A DNA stretch of 64,000 bases from Stichopus chloronotus (Eukaryota > Echinodermata > Holothuroidea > Aspidochirotida > Stichopodidae). Below the pieces are notes generated by a model, which did not search any database, was not told the DNA's origin, and was given only the letters and a program-made list of their open reading frames with translations. The DNA lies in contig CM037841.1 in NCBI GenBank assembly GCA_021234535.1, positions 12,730,825-12,794,824 of the forward strand, given 5' to 3'. Every line of letters starts with the position of its first letter. Positions within the stretch are counted from its first letter, which is position 1. The position numbers and the translations under genes were made by a program. This document shows, one piece after another, positions 10,371 through 22,730 of this stretch.

Positions 10371-10452
10371 ATGTCTGGTGATAATGTCTTGGTTGACATT
10401 TCGAACACATATTTGAAGAAGACAAGCCAAAATACAGCGAAATTGCTAAAAG
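10371..10452 (+). CDS. Candidate first coding exon of an unrecognised gene
   Basis: ATG 10371 opens 27 codons beginning MSGDNVLVDISNTYLKK and ends in phase 1 at a perfect donor (AAAG|GTAAGT, 10453). The next candidate exon at 10920 has the matching phase. No family is recognised; the composition (Asn, Thr, Lys, Asp) looks like real protein. The exon starts 217 bp after the satellite array ends. Confidence 0.45.
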
Positions 10453-10919
10453 GTAAGTACTTTAGTAAAGTAAAAATACAATTCACCTCAATAAAGAGTT
10501 ATAAAACTAACCCTAAGAGAGTTGAATATAATCTTGAAAATTGAAATATTTAGCGACGAGAAAAAATATCTTGAATCTGAAATGATGAACATTACACGTG
10601 TTGGTCGTCGCATTTTTAGAGAAAATTAATTTTCCCTTTATGCAAATTCAACATACAAATCTTTGGAAATCTGTAACCAGTAACTAGTGAACCCAGTCAG
10701 GGAAAACAAAGTCACTTGAAAATAAAACAAGAGACATAGTTGTTGCTAAGTGAAACTGATAATCCGCTGTGAGTGGTATCAAGAATATCTATTTCGACAT
10801 GTAGGAAAAGAACCGTACCTAGGCTGACAAGGAAAACGTAATCAGTTGCGTAACCAGTTGGGGGCAGGGTAGTGTACTCCCCCACAGACATTTTAGGGAC
10901 GTTAATGATATGATACTAG

Positions 10920-11112
10920 CAATGAAGAAATCAGTGATGGTGATGATTTGTAATTTTGAAGATGATGAGCTTGGTGATTTTGATGAGGACACTCTCTCCC
11001 TCGGATTAGAGATCGACACGGAGATGGAGTTTGGATACTTGATTCAGGAGGAAGCAACATCTGCGAAGGACAAAAAAGACCATCAAACTGTGTGTTCATC
11101 GGAAGACAATTG
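10920..11112 (+). CDS. Candidate second exon, acidic segment
   Basis: The open frame ends at donor TTG|GTAAGC (11113) in phase 2. An acceptor TACTAG at 10919 gives the phase needed after exon 1, though its pyrimidine tract is poor; a second AG at 10934 would also keep phase. The segment is strongly acidic (FEDDELGDFDEDTLSLGLEI) and then mixed, without a known domain. Splicing to 11906 regenerates a Trp codon. Confidence 0.4.
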
Positions 11113-11905
11113 GTAAGCAAAATATGAATCAAAAGAGTAAATACTGACATCAAACTTCCGTCTGTCGTTCATAACAACTTAGTAGTGAATGTTATCTAAA
11201 GATATTGAAAACAAGTTTACTCATGGTTTAAATTTTACCAGTTTAATACAAAAAATGAGGTCACATCACAAAAATTAAAAATTCAAACCTTATGAAAACC
11301 CCTTTCTATTGACGTTCTGTTTTGTCTACATTTTCGGCATTAACTATAAATTAACAATCAAAGTTTCAAATTTGTTCAAAAACAAAGTCTTGGTAGATTT
11401 CATAAGTGAACTAAAAATATGTGCTACATTAAATTATAGGTACAACTATCCCCAACCACATTAGCTTTACACTCTGGACGGAAACCGTTGCAACTGAACC
11501 CAAGCATGTCTAGAGTATGTCAAACGCCAACATTATAAGACTGATAAGGCATGCCTTACCATGGATCTACCCGTGTTAAAGAAATCTAATTTTATATAAC
11601 TTTGCCGTGATTAAGATTGCAGGATTCGGTGAGAAGGAGTGGGGTGAAAGTGGGATGATATTGTCCAATATTATAAAGATTGGTCATTTAACAACATATT
11701 ATCATCACCACCAACATTTAACTTGATATTTTATATGTTTTTAAGCATTTGTATAGCCTTGCAACTACAATAAAGGTATAAGAAAAGTAATAACTGGTCA
11801 GATAACAATTTCATCACAAGGAATAAACATTATTCTTTGAATGGATGCTTTCTCCTAACATTCATTGCGCTCCCTTGTGACTTTTAATAATGTAATTATA
11901 TATAG

Positions 11906-12002
11906 GAATCCTTGCTCGGTCAACAGCAGAGATACTGGTTCATCTTTCATGATGCAAATGGCGCCCACCGCAGATTCAGTGAGAAAAACAGAGACTCCAA
12001 GG
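11906..12002 (+). CDS. Candidate third exon
   Basis: The acceptor TATATAG at 11905 is followed by an open frame (NPCSVNSRDTGSSFMMQMAP...) in phase with the previous exon. A donor AAGG|GTAGGC at 12003 is weak. If it is not used, the frame runs on to TAA at 12042-12044, which would make this a terminal exon. The donor phase (0) does not fit the exon at 27427, so either an exon is missing or that one belongs to another gene. Confidence 0.35.
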
Positions 12003-12044
12003 GTAGGCTTAAGACCAGTACTGCGAAAAGTTAGTAAACGATAA

Positions 12045-14400
12045 GTGTCGTGTTGTGTGTTATGATGTGATTATCACGTTATGCTCAATAGCTGGGTCGC
12101 CTACGAGATGGACAATAAGTAGGCAATAATCCTACATTATAAGGACACCATTGACTGCTACTTTGACATAACGAAAAACGTGCAAGATGAAAACTCAACA
12201 GGAATTAAACACTAACTAATGTCGACGTTCATTAATAAACCGTCCATCCACACAGTTAATTAGCATATAACTACGTGTAAGCAGTTGTCGATGGCATATG
12301 ATCGCCTAAGGCTCGAAATTAATCGTCATCAGGAAACTTTCTAAGAAAAAAACAAGATCTGCTACCATCTGTCAAATTGCTGCGCTTTTCAAAGTCGCTG
12401 TGTATACAGTGTTCTTAATTTGTTACATTTTGAATAAAGAAGAACTGTTTAGGCGACGCATAGGAAGTTTCAGTAAAATGTAACCAAAACATGGGCGTCG
12501 GATCCACCTCCAAATGTGAGGGTCACTTTTCACAACTTATGAATCACCGCCTAACCAGCAGATTTTAATGTCCAGTATTTTACAACATGCTAGACACTTT
12601 ACTTGTTCTACTGTGCTGTGTGAGCAAGATCCTATTTGTTGGAGTTGAAATATTGCATTCCTGTGGTCTGAGCATAACCTGCACCAAATAACTTCTGATC
12701 TCTGATATTAGGTCTGTTACTGTTGTGTAGTTTTTGGCATGAAAAACAATGGGATCTTTCTATGAAATTTCAATTTAAAAGTTAGAGCACTTTGTTCCAC
12801 GATTTGCTCATTTTTCATACCCCTGTACAATGGGTGAATTTGTAACGTCACAGAGGTACATAGCTCGCATGTCCTAATCATAAAACTGCACCACTATTGT
12901 ATTGTCGTCTTTCAGGGAATACCTCTCCTGACTTTCGAATCCATAGTAAAATCAACTAGTTATCTTCAGAAATGTGATGTAGGCGACTTTTTGGATTAAG
13001 TCTGCTTTACAATCTGAACTAAGACTGGTACCCATTCAATTCATCCACATTATTCAATGAACACCCAGGAACGTGAGGTGTAAATTTAGTCATTCTTGTT
13101 TTTTTTTCCTTTTCATAATTTCACTTGACGTATACTTTCCTCGACAGTTTCAGATCCATCGTCACTGTTTCCAGTTTGCCAAGACAGGCACGTGCGCACG
13201 GGGTCTGTTGTGTAAAGATCAACACATTTCCCGGTACTCTCAAAAAAGATGAAGTGATTTCTTAGGGGACAATATCTGATGAAATTCCTTGAGATTTGAA
13301 AACCATATGATGATCATTTAATGAAACATCTGAGTGAAGTGACATAATGTGAGGAGAGGGGAGATAAATGTAGTTCAGACGACTTCGAATCGAGTAAAAA
13401 AATGTTGAAGTAACCGCAACAAAAAAATATATATATATATAAAAGTAACAAATAAATGTGGTCAAGAGGTTCGTACTCTAATGTAACAGATATCTAATCA
13501 GTCGTTTATAATGTGAGAATTTTGCTAATGTACGGACTCGTACTGCGTTTTATGAATAATACTTCCACATATTGAAAATAATAACTCCAGTGACCATTTA
13601 AGATATTACCGTATTAAATAAAAAACACCGCAGGCACCTCAAGTCCCCCTTCAATATCTGGTTCATAATTGAAGGTATTGCTTGTTAAAGAAAGATAGCA
13701 CTTCTACTAAGTGTTCCAGTTGCCTCAATATTAGAATGTAACAATGGCAAATTATTGTTATAAGTCTTTGCTGTTCTTTGAAATTAAAGTGCTTCTCAAT
13801 CCAAGAAATTTGTTGAAAATGTAAGAATGAGTTTACTGTGCATGGATTAACCTTAAAATGTTGTGGAGATTAAGGTACCGTAATGTGTATCATCAGATGA
13901 TAACAACAAAGAAATGAACAAGTTGTTTAACAGAGAACCTGGTTGTGCATGTGTAATGTCATAGATTCACAATTTTGCAATGTAACTATGTGAAACAGAT
14001 ATAAATTTCAAAGTCATAACCTTCAAACAGAATATGCTAATGAGATATGATTCCACCAATAAAGAGAAAACTGAGGATTCATCTGATTCTTATGAAATTT
14101 CAGGTTTTGTCAGGGGCCATTAATTTATGTACATCGTTTAAGCACACATTGTATTCAATTTTCATAGATGTAAGAACAAAACTGTAATTTTTACCATTAA
14201 CTTTCATCTTCACGTTCTTTTTCGTTTTTGTGAGGAGAGGTGAAATAATGGTATGGTAGGGTAAAAACTGTTTCCATTTCTTTTTGCAATACTAAAGGTG
14301 GTGGTGGTGGTGTGAGGGGTGGATTTGCATGCTATACCTCGTCAAAATGCTGTCGAAGCTTGAAGGAGAGCAGGGTAGGCTACTTGTTAAAGTAGTTCAC
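12045..14400. other. Intron-like or intergenic AT-rich DNA
   Basis: No exon, RNA gene or recognisable mobile element. A (TA)n tract is at 13427-13441, and a short GGT run at 14297-14314. Open frames here (e.g. 13262-13465 minus) are low-complexity. Confidence 0.4.
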
Positions 14401-14522
14401 AGAAAATAAAAAGGGAGTCACTTTGAGTCAATTTGTCCCCATAGTGACTCAATCTCTATAAAGTGAGTCACTATGGGGACAAATTGACTCAGTTTTAGGA
14501 CAGTGATTCACTTTTCATTTTC
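14401..14522. repeat. Long palindrome with four AP-1 consensus sites
   Basis: Arms 14424-14451 and 14464-14491 are perfect 28-bp inverted repeats around a 12-nt spacer. Imperfect complementarity continues outward (AGAAAATAAAAAGG... against ...CTTTTCATTTTCT), giving a hairpin of about 120 nt. Each arm starts with TGAGTCA and ends with TGACTCA, or the reverse, so four AP-1/bZIP consensus sites occur. It may be a fold-back MITE or a hairpin RNA precursor; no transcript evidence is available. Confidence 0.85.
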
Positions 14523-15042
14523 TGTATTGCAGTGGATATAATATCGTCTGTAAAAAGTAAATTTGAACTTCATTTGGCATTTATGAGGATGAGCATTTCG
14601 CCAAAGGAATGCATGAAAGCGAAACATGTAAACATTTTGTTATTTCACGCCATTTTGTTTTGCTCTAATAAATGAAAGAAAAGCATGTAACTTGTTTAGT
14701 GCATTCTTTCATTGTCAATTGAACAGAATTGTGCAAACTGTTACGTCGATGTTAAATGATCACAATACCATATAGATGTGTACTAATGTAAAATTAAACA
14801 CCAAATCAGTTCTCAATTTTGATGCACATGAAACAGAATATGTCTAGAAATTACAGAATTAATGCGCTATTGCGTTGATACACTTCGCTTATTTTCCTGT
14901 TAACGAACGTTAATTAATAAGTCTAATAAGATGTTTACTTGGTTCTCAAAATGTCCCTTGGACAAATTTCTTCTTTGATATTAACCACAACCTCTAAAGG
15001 AAGATGCATTCCCAGATAAGACTCTCATGTGTCACATCAGTG

Positions 15043-15043
<1 letters not shown>

Positions 15044-15073
<30 letters not shown>

Positions 15074-15119
15074 CATACATACATACATACATACATACAT
15101 ACATACATACATACATACA
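15044..15119. repeat. (ATAC)n microsatellite
   Basis: About 18 uninterrupted copies of the tetranucleotide CATA/ATAC. Confidence 0.97.
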
Positions 15120-17424
15120 GTAAACTAGTGAATACACAAGTGAACTGGGCAAACAATCTGTGCTAGATTAGATTACTTCAGAAGGTTGGTCCTATCATTA
15201 AACTACCTGTCTTTTTAAAGATTCAAAACATGAGCAGAGTTTATCTCGACGCTTGTATCGGAAAGTAGCTTCCATTCTAACCAAGTCTATGTAGAAAGAG
15301 TATGAAAACTTAATATGGTCATTGCTTCCACCATTTCAATGTTTTGCTCGAAGTCTAGGTGTAGAGCCAGGGGAAGAGTCTCAGATCTACTGCTGTAGCT
15401 TACTTAATTCTGCTTTCTTTTTCATAAACCTAAAACATAGCCTCAGTTATGGCTAATCAGCAAAACTGGAGAGGGGGTTTGCTGCTACGAGTTTTAGATA
15501 TACTAATATGCACAATTTTAAAATATTTTCCATTTTTGTGACGAATGTAAATGGAGGACAAACGTTAGGGTTAGTCTTATTGCACCCATACAGCTTCACC
15601 AGGTTTACCATTTTGATATGCACGGAACCGTAAATCTTCCGGGGCTTCTCCCCCTGTACCCCTGTAAGAGGTTCCACAGCTGGCCCCAACCGGGGTCCTA
15701 AGGCGGACCCCGGACACTACATAGATTTGCACGCACGCTGTAAGTACTCGTTATAGGGTACACAAACGTTAGTGGGAAACCAGGAGATTTTCAATCGTGT
15801 TCGTGGGAAATTGAGCAACGTTTCCCAGCACTGCTTGGAGGGGTTATGTTCAGCTGCAACATTTGCCAAGTGCTCAAAACATTGAACATGATGTCATTGT
15901 ATGACTACTTGTATGACGTATTATCTCAAACCGTCTGACTTTTTTTTTTTTTAATTTTTCATAGCTAGAATTTTCTCATGATTGAGAAATTGCAGGTATG
16001 GAGATCCCTACTTCAAGGCTGGGTATATGCAGCCTGGAACACTCGGCAAGTGCCGTCTCCGTCTATCTGGAGGGTTTAAAAAGACATAAATTTTCTTGTA
16101 CGCTCCCCGCCAACTGATGGTGGCGCCCCGCTTACATAGTTCTGACGGGACTGGGCCCCCAACCCCCTCCGTGAATACTTTTCAACCTTTATTTGAGGTT
16201 CATGGGTGCCGGTGTCGAAGAAATTCAATTTTGCACCATGATTGGGCAATATACGAAAGGTGAAACCTGATCCTTTTAAGGCGGGTAATAGAAGGGGTGT
16301 CCCATTCTATTAGACCTCTCATTATGCCTCCCAGGAATATCTGTGGACTGCCAGATTTGAAATCCTGACTTAAGCCTTGGTAAAGCAACACAAATACCCT
16401 TATACCCCTCCTCAATCACTGTGTCTGTGTTGGGTCCTCTCCTGTCATTGATGACATTGTCGCTGATATTGTGTGTAGAGCCAAGAAGTTTGCCGATGAC
16501 ACTAAACCGTATTCCAAATCAAGCACAAGCATATGTGAAAATGGAGGGGGGGGGGGAACTATTCACCGTAATCAATCTTTTTTTTTTTGAGAAAAATGGG
16601 AACAGCGGCGGAAATATTCTAAAGATATCTGAGGGGGTCATAGCGTTTTACTATTTTTGTATTCATCATATTACATTTTGTCACTGGAAATTAAGTTCCC
16701 ACCCATCCCTTGCCTGTACACGTGGGTTTTGAAATTAACGTAATTAGGTAATCAATGATTAATTTTCTATTCTTCAACCATTATACAACGCCAAACTTAC
16801 GCTAAGGCCTGATAATGGATGACAGCTCCAGTCTCCTTGGATGAAGCGAAGCATAAATATCTACACCACGGTCCAAGTCTACGTTGTAGGTGTAGTGGAT
16901 ACGGATAAGGGCCAAAGAAGACAATCTTCTCTGGCCCATGGTGGCACGAAGGTATGAGTGAAGACGTCTAAGCAGGGCGTCAATCGAAATTGAAATGTGT
17001 GGGGGGGGGGGGCATGTGTTGACTAACTGAGAGGTTTGAATGATTGAAACTGTCCCATCAGGGGTCTATGCACTTCACTTTTGATGGCTTTGGGTATATT
17101 GGACAGGTCCAATAGGTTTGCCTCTGGGGTCTGGGGTAAGGTCCATTAACGCGATCAGAAGAAAAAGCCAGAAAGCTATGAGGTATTTTCAGAAGTGTGA
17201 GTATTCGATCAATGGTTCTGTATCTTCGAACGGTACTGAAGGGGCAAAATTGGTCAGACATTGCATATGTTTAAGACAATTGATAATTTTAATGATTAAC
17301 AAGTGGAGACAGAGCAGGGTCTAGTGATTGAAGGCACAAAAGGACAAATCAGGTTAACGTGTCCAAGGGTTTTAACGGAGGCTGGCCTGAGGACATGTGC
17401 GACAGAACTACCTAAGCGCAGTGC

Positions 17425-17500
17425 CACCATCGGTTGGCGCGGAGTGTACAAGAAAATTTTGGGCTTTTCAAACCTGATAGATGGCCGGAAATGGCATTCC
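17425..17500 (+). repeat. Fragment of a repeat also found in FNTA intron 1
   Basis: GGTTGGCGCGGAGTGTACAAG, AAAATTTTGGGCTTTTCAAAC and GATGGCCGGAAATGG correspond to GGTTGGCGCAGAGTGTAGAAG, AAAATTTTGGCTTTTCAAAC and GATGGCCTGAAATGG at about 37010-37070 and, without the GC insertion, 36719-36785. Same orientation. This marks a dispersed family of unknown type. Confidence 0.65.
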
Positions 17501-17988
17501 CCGATAGTCCTAAGCTGCACACAGCCTTGTACACAGCCTTATACTAAGTAAACGCAATCATGTCGTTGCGTATAGGTTATGTTAAATTAGATGGAGTTTA
17601 ACGGCCCAGTTTCCAACCTATTGGTTCAAGTTGAACCAACCACGGCCTCTTTCCCAATTGTGGGCCACTGGCTTGTTTTCCATTGCTTATCGTTGCTTGT
17701 AGAAAAAAATCAGATAAATTCACATTTTACCGACTTGAATGCTCTTGTATGCAAAACTTGTGTGTGATCGGGGTGGAGGTCAGGGAGTAACATGCAGGTA
17801 CGCTTGTTGAGCTTTTTTCACGCATACTTTTTTTTTTTGAACTTTTTATCTCTAGTCATTTTGAGCAGAACTCCACCTGGTCCGAAGAGGTACGTCCGCA
17901 TCGCCCGCACCTCCCAGTCTACGCCCCTGGTCATTGTCTTAAACTCCAGAGGGTTCAAAGTAGGATCAATATTCGTTGTTACTTCTTT

Positions 17989-18105
17989 TCTCAGAGGGTT
18001 GTGAATGAGTGGAATGGGTTGCCTGAGGATGAAGTGATGGCAAGAAGTGTTAATGGGTTTAAGAATGCAATGGACAAGTACTGTGAGCTCTGTGACCGGG
18101 TTTGA
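17989..18105 (+). mobile_element. LINE 3'-terminal coding fragment
   Basis: Thirty-eight codons and a stop read SQRVVNEWNGLP...VNGFKNAMDKY. This is the usual C-terminal tail of CR1/L2/Jockey-group LINE reverse transcriptases (FFSxRVVxxWNxLP...SxxxFKxxLD). The sequence before it is out of frame and unrecognisable, so only the 3' stump survives. Confidence 0.65.
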
Positions 18106-19589
18106 TTTTTTGTACCTTTTTTGCTGTTTTTTTTTCTTCAAGGTCGTTGATGCGACTTAATTGTCCCTTCTGATCCTTTTTTTCACTAAGCTAAACTTTT
18201 GTTCTTCCATGTTTAAATTACTATAGGCATTGATACAGCCATCTTAGCCAGTGGACCTTGGTGCTGTGTTATTTTAGTTAATGAAGGTGGACAAGGGTGA
18301 AAGAAGAATTGAGGTTAAATTTTCTTTCTATGCGTACAGTGGCCATGTGTAAATGTATGTACGTCTATACACACCTCGAGCAGGGAAACTGAAAACTCAG
18401 AGACATAATGCTATATTGCTATTTGTATCACAATGTCTTTCACCGCCGTATATTTTGTACAGTACGTGCAGGGGACAAAAATTACTAGATACGGACAAAT
18501 TTTTCTGTTTTGAAGTCTCCGACCGGATAGGAAACACTGTTCATCGGACACAATTCCACCCGACGTAAACGTCCTACGGACACATTCTCCGTTATTTAAT
18601 ATCCGTAGAATACCCGGACAATATCTCATGTTCCACCGACACCTATGTCGATGAAAAAATGTGTTTACATCACTTCCATAAAGCCCTTTGGCAGGAGAAA
18701 GAAAAAACCCTGATCAATGTTAAGTTTCCCCACTGGCATCTCTCCGATCCACCTTTATTTTTTTTATCTCTTCGGAAGTCCACCCCTTCCCCCTTCATTA
18801 CTAACAAACGCGATTACTTAACATTCTTAATCATGGAAGATACTTTCAAAGATAATTGCACTCAGGCACAATCAATCATCCCGCAAACTGCTGTCGATCG
18901 ACTAAAATCTGTTTGCTGAAGACAGCCACAATACTTAAGCTACAGTGGCTAGAATTGTGTTCAAGAGCAAGAGAACACTGCACTGGCAGAGTGCATTGCA
19001 CTGTATATTGTACAAATGTGTGCAACGGAATGGGTTAAGGACTTTAAAGAGAAGGTTGACTGACAGTGACCTAGATAAAATCGGAATTGGAACTTGAAAA
19101 GTTACAGTACGATTGTCCTTTGTACCCCACGAGGGGTCCTACATTCTGATCTTGTCAACTTAGAGGAATAGCCGAGATAATTAAAAGTGTCCGACATCTT
19201 TGCGTTTAATGATGTACTTTGAACAAAACTTACCTACCCTGAGATTTAATATTTTCTCCCGCCTCTGGACCTCCACCGAGGTTTGGTCTCTGTACCCCAG
19301 TGGTTAAGCTCGAGCTTAGCGCTCAATATCGTGCTAGTTGTCCCCTCCCCCACGGTTTCTGTTGCTCTCGATTTGTCCCCCTCCCCAATTTAAAACCCTG
19401 GTGTTGCTACTGTAACCACGTCCATTGAGTGGACTAACTTGGTAGCGGACTATGAACTAAAGTGCCCCCGAGTCCTCCTGTGTAAAGAATAATAAATATT
19501 TCAACACCTGCTCAGACTGATAATGACCCGTTAAGTGACGGATTTGCCGTATCTGCCTCTCCAGTTGTTGTATAGTTTGAAGGGCGCCA
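18106..19589. other. No gene recognised
   Basis: AT-rich DNA with a T-rich tract near 18108-18185 and short open frames (18659-18919, 18353-18568) of unknown meaning. No splice-consistent exon could be supported. Confidence 0.35.
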
Positions 19590-20015
19590 TCGATTCAAAA
19601 GCGGTCATCAAATGAATTTGCATCGTTGCATCAAAACCCGACAATGCTGTTTCAATCTACGTCGTTTGATTTTAGGTCGTTGAATGTAATTGTGTCCTTG
19701 TTAAATAAAATTGCGTTAATACTAACTGATTTCAGCTCATCATATGAATTCGTGTCAAGTACATTTACACCGTCATTTATTGTTGTGTCGTTGTTAAATG
19801 TATTCATGCCATCGTCATATACAGTTGCATCGTCATTACATCAAATTACAACGACATCACATGCATTTGCGACCATATCATGTAATTGTGTGTCGTCGTG
19901 AACTAGATTCCCGTCGTCATTAAACAGATTGCGGTCGTCACCATTAAAATTTAAGTCGTCGTTAAATGCATTCCGGTCGTCGTTAGTTATAGTTACGTCA
20001 TCGTCATCATTTCTT
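19590..20015. repeat. Degenerate ~21-bp minisatellite with GTCGTC core
   Basis: The right half (19898-20003) has clean 21-bp units starting GTCGTC; to the left the period drifts between 18 and 24 bp but the GTCGT/ATCGTC core persists. On the minus strand the clean part is open and encodes a seven-residue repeat of the form NDDRNxF (e.g. NDDRNAF, NDDLNFN, GDDRNLF), part of a 92-codon frame at 19841-20119. No splice or promoter signal supports translation. Confidence 0.7.
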
Positions 20016-22670
20016 GCGCTTTTTGTGTTCCATACAAATGACCGATATGGAAACATTCGACCGTAACAATGTGGACAGGAGGTTAAAGGGGGATGAAGAC
20101 GAAAGGGCACATTATACAATCATGTTTGTTCCACCGCAACCCCAAGTCGATTTACAGCGACATGATATGTCTCAGTGTGTGATATGCGGTTCAACACCGC
20201 TGTGTTACAGGAATATATTACATCCGGATTTTCATAAGCAACTTAAGATTGTTTTTTGGGGGGTTCGTTTTTTTTTAATTTAAATTTGACATTAACTTTA
20301 AAGATTTTTTTTTTTTGGGGGGGGGGACTAATTTAATCACGTAATATAGTTCAGAACAGTTGTGGAAATGTCAAGACTTGAGTTTTATGTATGTGGGAGT
20401 ATTATTATTGTCCTCTTTTCACGTTTTACGAACATGATTTTACTTCCATAGCAAACTTTGGTATTAAAACCTGGTACTGTAGGCAATGTTACGGATTTTT
20501 TCATTTTTAATTTCTGATATTATCTTAATAATTAATATGGTCCTCTAAAGTCATGTACCAGTATTAGATTATGCACATCCCGGGGATTTGCTAACCCTCT
20601 GGAAAAGTTTTTGTTGTGATATAAGTGCCTAAATTGAATCACGGAGATCTCTTTTTCGTCATGATTTTAGTAATCATTTTCTATTTATTTACTGGGAAGC
20701 TGAAGAGCACCAGTAAAAGTAGAGATAAAGCGAATTTTAGAAAGAATGACAGAGATTTAGACTGTTATAGAAAATCGCAGTTTTTGTTGTGATATTTCGG
20801 TCTTAGAGCCTTCATCTTAAGGGTCCTTGAGCATCTTTCAAAACTTTCACCCTTGAAGCTTAAAATCTGAATCGTCGACATAGGAAAATTGAATGCCATG
20901 ACAGGCCATTACCAATCACATGAAAGGCAGGGAAATTCTGATGTGACTTTCCTTGCATGCACTAGCGACTCTCGAGGGTCGATATTTTAGTGTGTAATTC
21001 AATGGGAGAGCTTAATGGTGGAACCGGACATACAGACTTCACCATTTTTTGCAACTGTCTGGCTCTTCCCCTAAGCTTAAATGCTGAATCATTCACCGCT
21101 CTCCTTCCCCACAAAAAAGGGTGCGACGGCTAAAGTGATGCACCGGCCATATGACGTCTCTTTGTATGAGACGGTGAGCCCTTTTACTACAAGAAACAAA
21201 AACGAAAACCAAGTCAAGACCAAACAAGACAATCTACGTAAAACATTATCACGATGAAAATAGCAATATGATCTGCTATTTTTCATGAAGTATTTTAGCA
21301 CTAAAACAATTATCAAATGGGAGCAATACGTACATTGCCATTTACATATTCTAAACCAAAACATTCCATTGGTCCTGCAAAAAAACCTTGGACCTCTAGT
21401 GAAAATATTACCCTTCCAAGAAATTCTCGCCAGATTCTCGCCAATAATTTTTCATGACATTCTCGTACAGACACTATTTTATGTGTGTATTGTTTTGTCA
21501 TGGTAGCATGTGTTTTCGTCTTTACATAATATTGATATCACTTGGAAAATAAAAAACCTTGTAAAATATTATCACTTGCACAATATAAAATCTTTGTAAA
21601 ATATGAAAATGTTCACTATAAAGAAATACTGACGATGCGAAATACCGCAAGGTATCATCATAGTTTTCCTCAAACTTTGAAAAAGGGTATGTCAAAAACG
21701 ATATCAGATACCAGGAAAATTTCTACGGATTTTTGTTCTGAGTTTCACTCTGTAAGTTTTGAATAAAGAGCGCTCTTTTCTTGATGCATATCAGATGGAC
21801 TTTAAAACAAGGGACATATAGCTAGATACATATAATGATAAAGATTCACCCCTGATCACTCTCACGAAAGGTCTTGCAAGGGAGTGTGGATGAGCTATGT
21901 GTGACATTTTCCCTTCTTTCTTTTTTTTAAAGGCAAAACTAGCCACTGGCAACAATGGATTAGCTCCTCAATGATGAGGATTGTCTACAATCACACTGCA
22001 TTCTTAAAAGAAGCTGTAACAATTCACTTGTAAGATCGTGGAAGTGAGACGAGAAAGGAATGCGGATTAGGGGAGAGGAGTTTCTGCATAATTACGATGT
22101 TTTTGGAAATGCGTTGTATCGGCTTGGTATTTTAACAGCTGGCGTTCAGATCTACTACCTACAACCGAGTTGTTGTTATCCTTGTAAAGCTTAAATGTTA
22201 CAGTTTATTGCGTTGTCAGGATTGAGGGAATGGGACCTACCAATGTAACTAGGTATTTTAAGAGCGAGCAAATATGGGTTGCAACTTGTACGAATACTAT
22301 TCAGAATTTGTTCATTGGCGTAAGCTCTAGTGGTAAGAGAAAATCTCCCATAGTGAAGGACGGGACGGATTTTTTGTTAGTTTGACAATCTTGACGAGAA
22401 TATCGGACGGAACATCGGAGTTACGAGAGAGGCAATGGAGATATTGCAGTTGCGCCCAGCAACGGAATGGCAGATTTATTGCATTGACGTTTAAAGTTAA
22501 AGTTTGTTTCCGAAAGTGACACCAAGGAAAAATGCACTGGGAGAGGCTCTAATAAGAACATTATAGAGATTTTGAAGGCAAATGCACGGTGTGTGTGTTT
22601 AAAAAAGTATACACCATTAGAGAAGAAAGAGTATATAAGGAAAGAGTATATTATATGTAAAGAAAGAGAA
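20016..22670. other. No gene recognised
   Basis: The plus frame from ATG 20041 to 20283 (MTDMETFDRNNVDRRLKGDED, with a CVICG motif) looks somewhat protein-like but ends in low-complexity T/G sequence and matches nothing I know. Poly-T/poly-G junctions lie at 20306-20326. Elsewhere the DNA is AT-rich without features. Confidence 0.35.
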
Positions 22671-22676
22671 TAGGCC

Positions 22677-22730
22677 TATAAAGAAAAATCAATATCGAGA
22701 CGTCAGTTTCATGAAGCACCAGCATTCAAG
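22677..22730 (+). promoter_or_regulatory. Candidate core promoter and first exon
   Basis: TATAAAG at 22677-22683, an initiator-like TCAGTT with its A at 22705 (28 bp downstream), an ATG at 22711 and a consensus donor TTCAAG|GTAAGA at 22731 follow in order. An additional TATATAAGG lies at 22633. A possible next exon is 24147-24212 (acceptor TTTTCCAG, donor TATG|GTAATG), but joining the two in phase meets a stop, so this may be a non-coding transcript or an artefact. Confidence 0.3.

Larger units (their letters stand above)
14523..17988. other. Non-coding DNA with dispersed repeat fragments
   Basis: Contains the ATAC microsatellite (15044-15119, separate entry), a GC-rich patch at 15640-15720 and a poly-G run at 16545-16557. 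The segment 17425-17500 is related to a repeat in FNTA intron 1 (separate entry). The open frames 16421-16732, 17118-17324 and 17303-17551 have no recognisable product and overlap repeats. Confidence 0.4.

Noticed and set aside
19270..19500. tRNA-derived SINE (CCCAGTGGTTAAG resembles a tRNA A-box region)
   Set aside because: No B box at the proper distance and no second copy in the window.
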